64,000 nucleotides of DNA from Candidatus Eremiobacteraceae bacterium (GCA_035710745.1 DASTCX010000014.1:18185-82184), one strand, 5' to 3'; numbered from the stretch's first letter, positions 41,931 through 52,284 are shown. Notes: generated by a model from the sequence alone, not told the origin. Numbers and translations are program-made.

Positions 41931-42230
41931 CTACTTCGTTTTCTTGAGGTCGCCGACGAAGCTGTCGGGCGGCCCGGTAAGGCTGCCGTCATCGTGGACG
42001 GTGAAGTCGACCTCATTCTGGTCGCACGTGACCTTCAGCGTCTGCTGGTCGCACGTGTACGTGCACGGTTTGGTGTCGCCTGCGATCGTCAGCGCGCCGG
42101 TGCCGCCGGATTTGAGGTCGAGGACGATTGACCCGTTCTCGTTTTGATAGGTGCCGGCCAGCTTGTCGCCGCCGCACGCCGCAGCGGAGAGGGCCATCGA
42201 GACCAGCGCGATGACGGCGAGTGCTCTCAC
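41931..42230 (-). CDS. Small lipoprotein
   Basis: 99 residues with lipobox AAAC (MRALAVIALVSMALSAAACG). The mature part is a small beta domain with GTYQNENGSIVLDLKSGGTG and two disulphide-like Cys pairs (KPCTYTCDQQ, VTCDQNEVDF). It ends in LKKTK. Similar short lipoproteins of bacteria measure a quantity or bind a ligand, but none is known for this one. Confidence 0.8.
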   Translation of the reverse strand: MRALAVIALVSMALSAAACGGDKLAGTYQNENGSIVLDLKSGGTGALTIAGDTKPCTYTCDQQTLKVTCDQNEVDFTVHDDGSLTGPPDSFVGDLKKTK

Positions 42231-42257
42231 ATCTATCTCCTTACTTCAAAGAATCTC

Positions 42258-42851
42258 TTAGTCGCACGTCGCTTGGACGTGGACGTTGTCGATGAGCGGA
42301 CCGTAATAGCCGTTGACCGTGTCGAGGCTCTCGAACTCGATCGTCGTCGACTTCCCTTTCGCGACGAACCGCCACGTATGCGTCTGCCAGCCCATGCTGC
42401 GATACGGCCGTTTGCTGACGTCGAACGACAACTGCGTGCTGTCATCACCCGCGCTCAGTTGCATCGTCTTGATCGTCGGCGGGCCGTAGGCGTTGCCCGA
42501 GAAGTCGAAGGTCACGACGTACGTCTTGCCGGGATCGGTCTTGACATCTTGACTGATCGCTCCGAAGCTCGTGCCGTCGAGATCGATGCTGCGATCGCCG
42601 TCGGATGCGGGCCACAGCGTGCCGACGATGTCGACCGTACCCTTGCTGACGGTCCAGCCGTCGAGGTCGCTCGAGCCGGCCTTGATGGTGAGCCACTCCC
42701 CTGGCGTCGAACCTTTTTCGAAACTTCCGTTCGCGATGAGGTTCGGACCACACGGCTTTGCCGTCGCATCGACGGCGTCCGCCGAGACCGGCGAACGGAA
42801 AAAGGCGAGCACGGCGAACAACGAGAGAATGCAAACTCGAAGGCTTCTCAT
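42258..42851 (-). CDS. Choice-of-anchor C / DUF642-like exported protein
   Basis: 197 residues with a signal peptide (MRSLRVCILSLFAVLAFF). The motif GPNLIANGSFEKG followed by LDGWTVSKGTVDIVGTLWPA, RSIDLDGTSFGAISQDV and FEFESLDT-type beta strands is that of the DUF642 / choice-of-anchor C carbohydrate-binding-like fold. Bacterial members are secreted and of unknown role. The lipoprotein gene at 41931 follows 27 bases later and may be in the same operon. Confidence 0.82.
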   Translation of the reverse strand: MRSLRVCILSLFAVLAFFRSPVSADAVDATAKPCGPNLIANGSFEKGSTPGEWLTIKAGSSDLDGWTVSKGTVDIVGTLWPASDGDRSIDLDGTSFGAISQDVKTDPGKTYVVTFDFSGNAYGPPTIKTMQLSAGDDSTQLSFDVSKRPYRSMGWQTHTWRFVAKGKSTTIEFESLDTVNGYYGPLIDNVHVQATCD

Positions 42852-43041
42852 AGTCTCCCTCTCAGAACCGGTCGAAGCGGAAGCTAAGGCTCATATACAA
42901 TCCCGAGCCCGAAAGAGCCTTCGCATGGTTGGCCGCTTTCGGCGAGACATATGCGAACAGGTCTCGAAAAATCGGCCGCGTAAACGAAGCGGCGGGGGTT
43001 TTATCCTTTCTCGCTCGAGTCAGAGGGAGGTTTACATAACG

Positions 43042-44016
43042 ATGCACAGGACGTTAACGCTAGTGGTGTCCGCGCTTTCCGCGCTGGCGCTATCGGCATG
43101 CACCGCGAGCAGCGTGTCCGCGCCGCCCGCTTCGTCGCCCGGCATGGGCGGTGCGGCGGCCGCGCAGAGCGGCGCCCCGCGAGCGCTCTCATCTTACGAG
43201 ATGTTGATCCGTGACGCGCACGGCCAAATGCAGCGCGCCCATATCTTCCTGCCGCGTGGTGCGGTCGCCCCGCAGGCGAGCGGCGGCAACCTTCGGTACG
43301 GCGGCGGCAGCATCCAAGCGACGCCGAAGATCTTCGTCGTCTACTGGCAGTTCCCGAGATACGGCGATCCGTCCGGCGAGCAGGCGCAGTTGCACTCGTT
43401 CTACAGCGGCATCGGCGGCAGCTCGTGGCTCAACACCGACACGCAGTACTATGGTCCGGTAGGGACGTTCATCTCCAACCCGACGGGCCAACTCGCGGGC
43501 GAGTGGGTCGATACGACGCATAACATCCCGCGCCGCTTGACCACGAGCTCGATCGCGACCGAGGCGCTCAATGCGGTAGCGCATTTCGGTTACAACTTCA
43601 ACGCCGCGTACGTCGTCGCGACGCCGCACGGCCATAACACGAGCGGCTTCGGCTCGCAGTTCTGCGCATGGCACAGCGCCGAGTCGTCGTCATCGGGCGA
43701 AGTGGCGTTCACGAACATGCCGTACATCACCGATGCCGGCGCGTCGTGCGGTGCCAACTTCAACGGCTTGGGACCGAAGGCGGGCATCACGATCGTCAGC
43801 GGCCACGAAGAAGCGGAGACGCAGACGGATCCGGTGCCATCGAGCGGCTGGGTCGATTCGAGCGGCGCCGAGATCGGCGACAAATGCGCATGGATCTCGA
43901 GCGGCCAAGGCGCGTCGCAGAACATCACGCTGAGCACGGGGACGTTCGCGGTCCAATCGCTGTGGGACAATGCCTTCAGCGGCGGTTCCGGCGGGTGTGT
44001 CATCAGCGGTCCGTGA
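43042..44016 (+). CDS. EXORDIUM/phosphate-induced-like lipoprotein with HEEAE motif
   Basis: ATG at 43042 follows GGGAGG; upstream codons in frame are spurious. 324 residues with lipobox LSAC (MHRTLTLVVSALSALALSAC). The body reads KIFVVYWQFPRYGDPSGEQ, FYSGIGGSSWLNTDTQYYGP, then YNFNAAYVVATPHGHNTSGF, GITIVSGHEEAETQTDPVP and GAEIGDKCAW. This order resembles plant EXORDIUM (PHI-1) proteins and their bacterial relatives, in which a His-Glu motif and a downstream IGDxC are conserved. A zinc-dependent role is possible but unproven. Confidence 0.7.
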   Translation: MHRTLTLVVSALSALALSACTASSVSAPPASSPGMGGAAAAQSGAPRALSSYEMLIRDAHGQMQRAHIFLPRGAVAPQASGGNLRYGGGSIQATPKIFVVYWQFPRYGDPSGEQAQLHSFYSGIGGSSWLNTDTQYYGPVGTFISNPTGQLAGEWVDTTHNIPRRLTTSSIATEALNAVAHFGYNFNAAYVVATPHGHNTSGFGSQFCAWHSAESSSSGEVAFTNMPYITDAGASCGANFNGLGPKAGITIVSGHEEAETQTDPVPSSGWVDSSGAEIGDKCAWISSGQGASQNITLSTGTFAVQSLWDNAFSGGSGGCVISGP

Positions 44017-44052
44017 CGAGCCGCTTCCACTAGAGAGCATCGATCGACAAAA

Positions 44053-44080
44053 CGAGGGTCCGCGCAAGCGGGCCCTCTCG
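44053..44080 (+). terminator. Candidate terminator hairpin
   Basis: GCGAGGGtCCGC, GCAA, GCGGgCCCTCTCGC with one mismatch, then TTT. Between two same-strand genes. Confidence 0.6.
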
Positions 44081-44115
44081 CTTTACGCATCCAACAGCGA
44101 CTCGTATGGTGTTCG

Positions 44116-45429
44116 TTGGACCCTGACGTCATCGTCATCGGCGCCGGCGCGGCGGGATTGGCGGCGGCGATGCGTCTTGCGCAGCGCTCGCTTCGCGTCG
44201 TCGTCCTCGAGGCGCGCGATCGGATCGGCGGCCGCGTCTTGTGGACGGACGAGTCGGACGGGCGCGAGTCCGTCGAGCTCGGTGCCGAGTTCATCCACGG
44301 TCGCGCCCCTGAGACGATGGCGCTCTTGCGCCAGGCCGGCGCTTCGGCTGCAGCGCTCGACGGCGCGTCGTGGACGTGCGGCGCTGACGGCGTCCTGACG
44401 GACGACAAGACCGATTTTCGGGAGGCTACCGACATTTTCGCCGGCGCGCAGGATCTCAAAGCCGACGAATCGGTCGATCGGTATCTGCAGCGTTTCGATC
44501 GCGACCCGTCGATGGCCGAGAAGGTCGTGCTCGCGCGCCTTTTCGTCAAAGGTTTCGAGGCCGCGGACCCGTCGGACGCGAGTGTCATCGCTATCGCCGA
44601 TGAGCTTAGATCTGGTGTTGACTATGCGACGCATCGTCCCACCGGCGGTTATCGTCCGCTCTTCGCCGAGCTGCACGCGGCGTGCGTGAAAGCGGGCGTC
44701 GCGATCGAGCTGTCGGCGGTCGTCAACGCGATCAAGTGGCGACGAGGCGATGTGGCGATCGACGCGACGATCGGTTCGCAGCGGCGAACGCTTCGCGCGA
44801 AAGCCACGGTTGTGACGGTACCGGTCGGCGTTCTGAAACGAGCGGCCGAGGCGGCCTGGTTCGATCCGGCGCTGTCCGCGGAAAAGCGCTCGGCGCTCGA
44901 CAAGATCGAGATGGGGCACGTCGTGAAGGTCGTCTTGCGCTTTCGCTCGCCGTTTTGGGAGCGCGTCGAAAACGGGCGGTTTGACGGCGCCGGTTTTTTC
45001 CGCTGTCCTGACGGCCGCTTCCCCGCTTATTGGACGCAGCGCCCGTTGCCTGGCGGATCGGTTGTCGCGTGGGCCGGCGGCACCGATGCAAGCGCGCTGG
45101 ACGGATTGAGTCCTTCGGACCTGGTGGAGACCGCGCTCGACGAATTCTCCGGGTTATTCGGTCATCCGCATGCGGTCCGCGAGGAGTTCCTCGATGGGGT
45201 CATGCATGATTGGTCGAGCGACCCGTTTTCCTGGGGAGCGTACAGCTACGTCGTCGTGAACGGCCACGGCGCTCGCGCGGCGCTCGGTGCACCGGTTGAG
45301 AATACGCTTTTCTTCGCAGGCGAAGCGGCCTCGACCGACGGCCAAGGAGGAACGGTGAACGGCGCGATCTCGACCGGCGAGCGAGCCGCACGCGAAGCGG
45401 CGGCGTCGCTCGAAGCGGAGGCTCGATAG
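44116..45429 (+). CDS. Flavin-containing amine oxidase (FAD-dependent oxidoreductase)
   Basis: 437 residues from a TTG, no better start visible. The dinucleotide-binding start DVIVIGAGAAGLAAAMRLAQ and the GG-doublet ARDRIGGRVLW bind FAD. The middle has VELGAEFIHG, and the end ENTLFFAGEAASTDGQGGTV, all typical of monoamine oxidase/amine oxidase proteins. Likely oxidises an amine or a related substrate with O2. The next gene starts immediately after the stop, so the two are probably co-transcribed. Confidence 0.9.
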   Translation: MDPDVIVIGAGAAGLAAAMRLAQRSLRVVVLEARDRIGGRVLWTDESDGRESVELGAEFIHGRAPETMALLRQAGASAAALDGASWTCGADGVLTDDKTDFREATDIFAGAQDLKADESVDRYLQRFDRDPSMAEKVVLARLFVKGFEAADPSDASVIAIADELRSGVDYATHRPTGGYRPLFAELHAACVKAGVAIELSAVVNAIKWRRGDVAIDATIGSQRRTLRAKATVVTVPVGVLKRAAEAAWFDPALSAEKRSALDKIEMGHVVKVVLRFRSPFWERVENGRFDGAGFFRCPDGRFPAYWTQRPLPGGSVVAWAGGTDASALDGLSPSDLVETALDEFSGLFGHPHAVREEFLDGVMHDWSSDPFSWGAYSYVVVNGHGARAALGAPVENTLFFAGEAASTDGQGGTVNGAISTGERAAREAAASLEAEAR

Positions 45430-46023
45430 ATGACCGAACTAGCCCAGCCGTTCCTCGCACCGTGGGCGTCGTTCTTCACGATGACGGCGACCGCCGCCGC
45501 GACGCTCATCGGGTTGATGTTCGTCGTCGTCACGCTCGTATCTGGCATCGAGCGTACCGGCGACTCGGAAGTCGGCCTCTCGACCTTCAGCACGCCGACG
45601 GTCATCCACTTCGGCGCGGCGCTGCTCGTCTCGGCAATCCTCATCGCGCCGTGGCCGCGCCTTGCCGGAGCATTCGTTCTCGTCACGCTGGTCGGCTTAG
45701 CAGGCGTCGCTCACATGTCGCGCGTCACAGGCAAAGCTCGACGGTTGACGGCATACGCTCCGGATATGGAAGATTGGTTGTGGTACACGATCTTGCCGTT
45801 CGTGGCCTATGCGTCCGTGCTCGCCGGCGCCCTCTCGATGCCGCTTGCGCCGGGTGCCTCGATTTGGATCCTCGGGGGCACGACAACGCTGCTCATCTTC
45901 ATGGGCATCCGAAACGCTTGGGACGTCGTGACGTACCTCACGATGGAGCGCATCAAACGTCCCGAGCAGGCACCACCGCCGGCATCATCGTCACAACCAC
46001 CTGCGGTGGTTCGAGAAGACTGA
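45430..46023 (+). CDS. Membrane protein of unknown function
   Basis: 197 residues, start directly abutting the amine oxidase stop. About five spans, e.g. MTATAAATLIGLMFVVVTLV, FGAALLVSAILIAPW, LAGAFVLVTLVGLAGVAHM, ILPFVAYASVLAGALSMPL and GGTTTLLIFMGIRNAW. The C-terminus is Pro/Ser-rich. No family recognised. Confidence 0.72.
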   Translation: MTELAQPFLAPWASFFTMTATAAATLIGLMFVVVTLVSGIERTGDSEVGLSTFSTPTVIHFGAALLVSAILIAPWPRLAGAFVLVTLVGLAGVAHMSRVTGKARRLTAYAPDMEDWLWYTILPFVAYASVLAGALSMPLAPGASIWILGGTTTLLIFMGIRNAWDVVTYLTMERIKRPEQAPPPASSSQPPAVVRED

Positions 46024-46055
46024 GCGAGACCTAACCGAACTCGCCTCGAAATATC

Positions 46056-46118
46056 TGCAACCCTGGGGTTGCATTTAACGGCAGTCTGTGTTAGACTAAA
46101 CGCAACCAGGAGGTTGCA
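46056..46118 (+). promoter_or_regulatory. Promoter with twin operators (ArsR-type), second one over the Shine-Dalgarno
   Basis: Site 1 is TGCAACC-CTGG-GGTTGCA (46056-46073), site 2 CGCAACC-AGGA-GGTTGCA (46101-46118). Between them TTGCAT (46069-46074), 17 bases, TAGACT (46092-46097) form a promoter. Site 2's centre and right arm contain AGGAGG, the ribosome binding site, so it can fold as an RNA hairpin or be bound as DNA. Confidence 0.75.
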
Positions 46119-46119
46119 T

Positions 46120-46617
46120 ATGGTTTCCACAACCGATCGAATCGAAAAAAGCGTTCTCTTGCGAGCCCCGCAGGAGCGTGTCTGGCACGCGATCAGCGAT
46201 CCCACAGAGTTCGGGCGCTGGTTCGGTATGGAATTCGAAGGCAAGTTCTCCGCGGGAGCTGAGGTCCGTGGCCGGATCAAGCCGACGATCGCAGATGCGG
46301 CCGTCGCGAAAATGCAGGAGAAATACACGGGTATGCCCGTCGCGCTCTTCATCGAACGCATCGAGCCGATGCGCACCTTCGCATTTCGCTGGCATCCGTT
46401 CGCCATCGACGAATCCGTGGACTACTCCAAAGAGCCGATGACCCTCGTGACGTTCACCCTCGAGACCGCCGACGGCGGTACGAAGCTCACGGTCGTCGAG
46501 ACGGGATTCGATTCGATCCCGATCGAGCGCCGCGCAGACGCCTTCGAAGCCAACGAAGAAGGTTGGACGATGCAGCTGGAGCTGGTCGGCAAGTACCTAC
46601 TGTTGCCACGGTCTTGA
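46120..46617 (+). CDS. SRPBCC (AHSA1-type) protein
   Basis: 165 residues from the ATG at 46120, six bases after AGGAGG. Single START/Bet-v1-like domain: EKSVLLRAPQERVWHAISDP, EFGRWFGMEFEGKFSAGAEV, TFTLETADGGTKLTVVETGF, NEEGWTMQLELVGKYLLL. Such proteins bind hydrophobic ligands. The gene is paired with an ArsR regulator that follows, overlapping by TTGA, as is usual for this family, though the order is reversed. Confidence 0.9.
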   Translation: MVSTTDRIEKSVLLRAPQERVWHAISDPTEFGRWFGMEFEGKFSAGAEVRGRIKPTIADAAVAKMQEKYTGMPVALFIERIEPMRTFAFRWHPFAIDESVDYSKEPMTLVTFTLETADGGTKLTVVETGFDSIPIERRADAFEANEEGWTMQLELVGKYLLLPRS

Positions 46618-46922
46618 GCTTCGCGCCCATCCTCGCCGCGCTCGGAGACGAGTCGCGGCTGGAGATCGTCAGAAAGCTTTGCATGGTCGGTCCGCAATCT
46701 ACGACGCGGCTCGCACAAGATGCCGACATCACGAGGCAGGCGGTCACGAAACATATGCTTAGCCTGCACAAAGTCGGACTCGTGCGAAGCGAACGCCGCG
46801 GCCGCGAGCGGATATGGCGCCTTGAACCAAGGCGGCTGGAAGAGGTCCGTCGTTACCTGGCGCAGATCTCGAAAAGATGGGATGACGCGCTGAGCCGGCT
46901 CAAATCAGCCGTCGAAGACTAG
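46614..46922 (+). CDS. ArsR-family repressor paired with SRPBCC gene
   Basis: TTG start at 46614 overlaps the SRPBCC stop (TTGA), giving 102 residues. It is a minimal winged helix: LAALGDESRLEIVRKLCMVG, LAQDADITRQAVTKHMLSLH, LVRSERRGRERIWRLEPRR. No metal-binding Cys motif. The twin GCAACC-N4-GGTTGC sites upstream of its operon are its likely targets, making it autoregulatory. Confidence 0.88.
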   Translation: MSFAPILAALGDESRLEIVRKLCMVGPQSTTRLAQDADITRQAVTKHMLSLHKVGLVRSERRGRERIWRLEPRRLEEVRRYLAQISKRWDDALSRLKSAVED

Positions 46923-46935
46923 CCTGGCGTAGCAC

Positions 46936-46972
46936 GGGGAGCGGTCGGCCTTTACGGCCGACCGCCGCGGCC
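46936..46972. repeat. Interspersed palindrome, type C variant with both arms changed
   Basis: GGAGCGGTCGGCC, TTTAC, GGCCGACCGCCGCGG: both arms carry the same A-to-G change (GGTCGG / CCGACC), a compensatory pair that keeps the stem. Confidence 0.85.
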
Positions 46973-47033
46973 TAGTCACGGCACGGTCGGCCCCGGTCGA
47001 GCTACAGCCCGACTGTCACACGTATATAATGAA

Positions 47034-47170
47034 GGGCCTCGGCGGTCGAGATAAATCTCGACCGCTCCCAATTCGCGCAGTGCCGGGCCGCGGCGGTCGA
47101 GATAAATCTCGACCGCTCCCAATTCGCGCAGTGCCGGGCCGCGGCGGTCGAGATAAATCTCGACCGCTTC
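47034..47170. repeat. Three tandem type B palindromes, 51-bp period
   Basis: Units at 47034, 47085 and 47136, with the spacer CAATTCGCGCAGTGCCGG identical. Same 51-bp period as at 23.9 kb but with a different spacer sequence. A degenerate type A copy lies just before (46996-47022). The rest of the 410-base gap up to 47332 shows no gene. Confidence 0.92.
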
Positions 47171-47332
47171 CTTTACCTGGCGTGCGAAGTCGCGGCACCG
47201 GCTTGGCAGTGGCTTTCGATTGGCACTTTATTTGCTCGTTTCACGGCCTCCGCACAGAATATGAGAGAGCGGTATCGTGGCCAAAGGCTCACGATATCCG
47301 TATCACCACATCTCATAAGGAGATCTTCGGGA

Positions 47333-47718
47333 ATGTTAAGCAAGAAAGTCCTGAAAATCGGCCTTGTGGTGCCCCTGCTCCTCGTCACACACACGCCCCC
47401 GGCACGGATCAGATCTACATCATTCGCGATGACGGCAGCGGCGAACGCCGCGTCACGCACGACTCACAAGCGCACGTATTCCCCTCGTGGCGCGGAGACG
47501 GCACGGTGATATTCTCCTCGACGGACGCGAAGAACAAGACGTCGATCGCCGGCGTCGAGCTCGACAACGGCTCGGCGGTATCGTACCAACTCAAGCCGGG
47601 GTTCTTCGTCCGATTTAGCCCAGATGATACGGCGGTCGCGATCATCGCCGGATCCTATCCGAACTCGAACATCTACGTGTCGTCACCGAACGGTGATGAG
47701 ATCGTTAAACTGATCTAG
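47333..47718 (+). pseudogene. TolB/WD40-like exported protein with an apparent frameshift
   Basis: AAGGAG and ATG at 47333 open a frame with a signal peptide (MLSKKVLKIGLVVPLLLVTH). After that the coding resemblance moves to another frame: DQIYIIRDDGSGERRVTHDS, FPSWRGDGTVIFSSTDAKN, VRFSPDDTAVAIIAGSYPNS, a TolB-type propeller half. The switch falls in CACACACACGCCCCC at about 47388-47402; gain of one CA, or loss of a C, restores a single frame. Only about 128 residues result, short for TolB, so it may be a remnant. Confidence 0.6.
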
Positions 47719-47730
47719 TCGGGGTTACCT

Positions 47731-48180
47731 ATGCTGAGCATATTACTTTCACTCCTCGTGGCGATCGTCGCCAACAAGCCTGTGGATGCCCAAGCAAGTC
47801 CTTCGCCGGCCAGTGACCGCGCAGCCATCATCAATTTCGAAAACGCCGTCGTGAAAGCAGATGCGTCAGGCGACATCTCGTTTTACGAGAACAATCTGAC
47901 GGACGATTGGACTGGTGGAACGAGTTGGGGCACTTGGTATACGAAGGCGGCACTCTTGCACGATCTGCGGAATCGCACCAACAATCACGTCAATAAGTCC
48001 ACGATTAGCGGGCTTCGGGTACGGCTGTACGGCGATGCGGCAATCGCCACGTTCGATCAAAGCTACGACGCTGTGGTTCTTGGCCAACGCCGAATTCGTC
48101 ACGTGTTGAACACCGACACCTTCGTAAGGCAGAACCATCGCTGGATGCTTGCGGCGAGCCACACCTCCGTGGCGCGCTAG
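47731..48180 (+). CDS. Exported NTF2-like (DUF4440/SnoaL) protein
   Basis: 149 residues with an N-terminal signal peptide (MLSILLSLLVAIVANKPVDA). The domain reads RAAIINFENAVVKADASGDI, FYENNLTDDWTGGTSWGTWY, DAAIATFDQSYDAVV, VLNTDTFVRQNHRWMLAASH, the usual DUF4440 pattern. It begins 12 bases after the TolB-like remnant and its stop overlaps the convergent M16 gene by four bases. Confidence 0.8.
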   Translation: MLSILLSLLVAIVANKPVDAQASPSPASDRAAIINFENAVVKADASGDISFYENNLTDDWTGGTSWGTWYTKAALLHDLRNRTNNHVNKSTISGLRVRLYGDAAIATFDQSYDAVVLGQRRIRHVLNTDTFVRQNHRWMLAASHTSVAR

Positions 48181-50843
48181 TGCGGCGTCGGGCCCTGCAC
48201 CGCTTCGACGAACGCGTCCGGTCGGATCCATTTGGCGAAGGCGGCCTGGACTTGCGCGGCCGTGATGCCCAAGTAGATCCTGGCCGCGCGCTCGGGCTCA
48301 TCCAGCGGTAGTCCGCGTTGCGAACGCGCCATCAGTGCGCCCGCGATCGAGTCCTCGTCGCTCTCCGATAGAGGGATCTCCCGAAGCAGCAGCGCCTTCG
48401 CCTGTTCGAGCTCGGCCGGCGTCACGGGCGCGGTTTGCATGCGGCGCAAGTCGCGAAGGATGATCGATTTCGTCTTCGACACGTTCGGCGGATCGCAACC
48501 GTAGTCGACGGAGTACGTCGAACGCGTCGACCCGACGCTCAAATCGTTGCCGACGAAATAGGCGAGGCCCGCCTTCTCGCGCACGTCATGGTAGAGCCGC
48601 GTCGCATAAAACGCACCGCCGAGCACGTGGTCGCCGACCTGGAGCGCGTAGTAGTCCGGGTTCGACCGGGTGATGGAGAGGTTCTCGCGGAGCGTGACGT
48701 TGTCTTGGACGCGGCTCGCATCCGGTACGACCGTCATCGACGGGCGGTTGAGAGCTACTTTCGGGAGGTCGGTCTTCGGCGCAGGCCCTGACGCCCTCCA
48801 CGCGCCGAACCATTTCTCGACGGCGGCCCTTGCCTTTGCCGGCGTGACGTCACCGATGACGACGATCGTCGTCGTGTCCGGCCGGAAAACATGTTCGTAG
48901 TACGACTGCGCGTCGGCGAGAGAGAGACCGCTCACGCTCGCGAGTGTGGGCTGCCGCAGGGCCGGGTCGTTTTTCGGATACAGGCCTAAGGCGAGCGCAC
49001 GATCCTGCAAATACCCCGGCGATTGGAGCTCGCTTGCCGCTGCCTGGGCCTCCTTTTGTTGTACGGCGGCGAAGTCGGAGGCTTCGAAGACCGGGTGGAG
49101 TTCGTTATCGGCGAGGAGTTGAACACCGCGGTCGAAGTTCGCTGCGAGCACGCTCACACCGAAGGACGATCCACCGTTCTCGCTCGCGGCGATGTCGTCG
49201 AGGGCGCGCGCATACTCGACGCGACTGAGATGCGTCGAGCCATACGAGAAAAGATCATCGACGACTGAAGACACGCCTTCCTTACCCATGGGTTCTTGGA
49301 GGGCGGGTTCCGCCTTGACCGACCCCGACACGGTCACCGTCCGGCTAACGGTCTCGGTTTGGATGATGAGCCGAAGTCCATTGGGCAAGGTCGTAGCGAC
49401 GGGCGCGAGCGTCGACGTCGGAATTGAAAGAGTGCCGAACGCGGCGGTCGCCCACGACGGCAGCGCGACCGCTTTAGTGTCTTTCGGCGCGAACGACTCG
49501 GGTGAACCGAACGTTTGAGACGACGAAGGCCGGCCGGACGGTTTGGGCGTCAATACTGCAGTCACCGCGGTCGCGTTGATGAGATACGTCCGCGCGATGC
49601 GATTGACGTCGGCGAGCGTGACGCGCTGCATGGCCTTGATGTCATCGGCGGGATCGGAGCGACCCTCGATCGCGATCGCCTGTGACCAGGCTGATGCGAG
49701 ACCCGAGATGGAATCGAATTGCGACTCTTCTTGGGCGAGCGCTTGACGCTGGGCCGCGTGTACGAGATCGGCGGGAACGCCGTTACGGACGTAGCCGGCG
49801 ATGATGTTCTCTATCGTCCCGACCTCTGCGGTCGGATCGACGCCGGGCTTGAGCGCGGCGGCCGCGATGCCCTCGCCGGCGCCCGGCAAACCGTTGTTGA
49901 AGAAGAAGGTCTGGAAGGCTTGACCCTGAGGCACGAGTGCGTACAGATCTGCGCGCTGGCTTGACAGGACGCCGCTCAGGACGAGGGCAGCTGGATAGTC
50001 CGGACTGTCGGAACCTGGCATGCGGTAGCCGACGACGACGATGGGCACGGGCAGATCGGTGTCGCTCGTGAGGGCGGCGGCCTTGGGCGGGCCGAGGGCG
50101 ATCGGCGCGCGCGCAGGCGTCGCGCGGCGCGGGATCGAGGAGAAAGGCGACTTCACCTGCTCGATGGCGGCGCTCGGGTCGACATCACCCGCGATGACGA
50201 GCACCGCGTTGTTCGGCCCGTACCAGTGCCGATAGAAGTCGCGCAGCATCGAACCAGTCGTCTTGTCGAACGAGGCACGAGTGCCGACACCGTTGACCGT
50301 GTAAGGAGTTCCGACGAAGAGGTCGGATTGCAATGTTATGAAAGCCTTGCTCACCGGGTTGGAATCGTCAGCGGAGACCTCTTGCTCGATAGGACCCCGT
50401 TCTTCGTTCCATGCGTCCTGCGCATCGATGACGTCGTGCATCCGCGCAGCCTCGATGTGGAGCGCGACCCCGAGATCCTCCGCAGGCACCGTCATGAAAT
50501 ATTGCGTGACGGTGGGCTGCGTATCGGCATCGTAGTCGCCGCCCATTTGCGCTGTTATCGCTGCCAACTGCGCGGCGGACAGCTGCGACGAGCCGCGGAA
50601 CATCATGTGTTCCTGCGCGTGCGCCATGCCGGGGAAACCGGACGGTGACTCCGCGCTGCCGACGGCGTAGTTCAGCTCTACCGTGACGACGGGGGCGAGC
50701 GGATCGCGGACGACGACGATGCGAAGACCGTTGGAGAGCGTCGCACGAGTCGCTACCGCCGTCTCGGCAGCGCGCGCAGGAATCGAGGCAGTGAAAACGA
50801 GTGCGCATAGGCCGCCGATCGCGGCCGCGTTACGAAGTGACAA
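48177..50843 (-). CDS. M16 family zinc peptidase (two-domain, exported)
   Basis: 888 residues with a signal peptide (NAAAIGGLCALVFTASIPAR). The N-terminal half has the catalytic HAQEH (His75, Glu78, His79) in PGMAHAQEHMMFRGSSQ, with the distal Glu in NEERGPIEQEV. The C-terminal half keeps the fold but has GVSSVVDDLFSYGS instead of HxxEH, so it is the inactive partner domain. Periplasmic M16 peptidases of this plan degrade peptides. The stop overlaps the DUF4440 gene by four bases, tail to tail. Confidence 0.93.
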   Translation of the reverse strand: MSLRNAAAIGGLCALVFTASIPARAAETAVATRATLSNGLRIVVVRDPLAPVVTVELNYAVGSAESPSGFPGMAHAQEHMMFRGSSQLSAAQLAAITAQMGGDYDADTQPTVTQYFMTVPAEDLGVALHIEAARMHDVIDAQDAWNEERGPIEQEVSADDSNPVSKAFITLQSDLFVGTPYTVNGVGTRASFDKTTGSMLRDFYRHWYGPNNAVLVIAGDVDPSAAIEQVKSPFSSIPRRATPARAPIALGPPKAAALTSDTDLPVPIVVVGYRMPGSDSPDYPAALVLSGVLSSQRADLYALVPQGQAFQTFFFNNGLPGAGEGIAAAALKPGVDPTAEVGTIENIIAGYVRNGVPADLVHAAQRQALAQEESQFDSISGLASAWSQAIAIEGRSDPADDIKAMQRVTLADVNRIARTYLINATAVTAVLTPKPSGRPSSSQTFGSPESFAPKDTKAVALPSWATAAFGTLSIPTSTLAPVATTLPNGLRLIIQTETVSRTVTVSGSVKAEPALQEPMGKEGVSSVVDDLFSYGSTHLSRVEYARALDDIAASENGGSSFGVSVLAANFDRGVQLLADNELHPVFEASDFAAVQQKEAQAAASELQSPGYLQDRALALGLYPKNDPALRQPTLASVSGLSLADAQSYYEHVFRPDTTTIVVIGDVTPAKARAAVEKWFGAWRASGPAPKTDLPKVALNRPSMTVVPDASRVQDNVTLRENLSITRSNPDYYALQVGDHVLGGAFYATRLYHDVREKAGLAYFVGNDLSVGSTRSTYSVDYGCDPPNVSKTKSIILRDLRRMQTAPVTPAELEQAKALLLREIPLSESDEDSIAGALMARSQRGLPLDEPERAARIYLGITAAQVQAAFAKWIRPDAFVEAVQGPTPH

Positions 50844-50940
50844 GGCTGGGGATCCTTTCGCGGATGAGTGAGCGATAGACTTAGTAGTCGCGCTTCGCTA
50901 GTCCCGCCGTGCGCGATGACGGTGACCGGGTGCGATAGAC

Positions 50941-52284
<1,344 letters not shown>

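Noticed and set aside
42571..43041. N-terminal extension of the EXORDIUM-like gene
   Set aside because: Antisense to the choice-of-anchor gene and lacking a start with a Shine-Dalgarno; the lipoprotein signal begins at 43042.
47029..47332. N-terminal extension of the TolB-like frame
   Set aside because: It is a translation of three palindrome repeats (GRDKSRPLP-type residues), not protein sequence; the signal peptide at 47333 is a better start.
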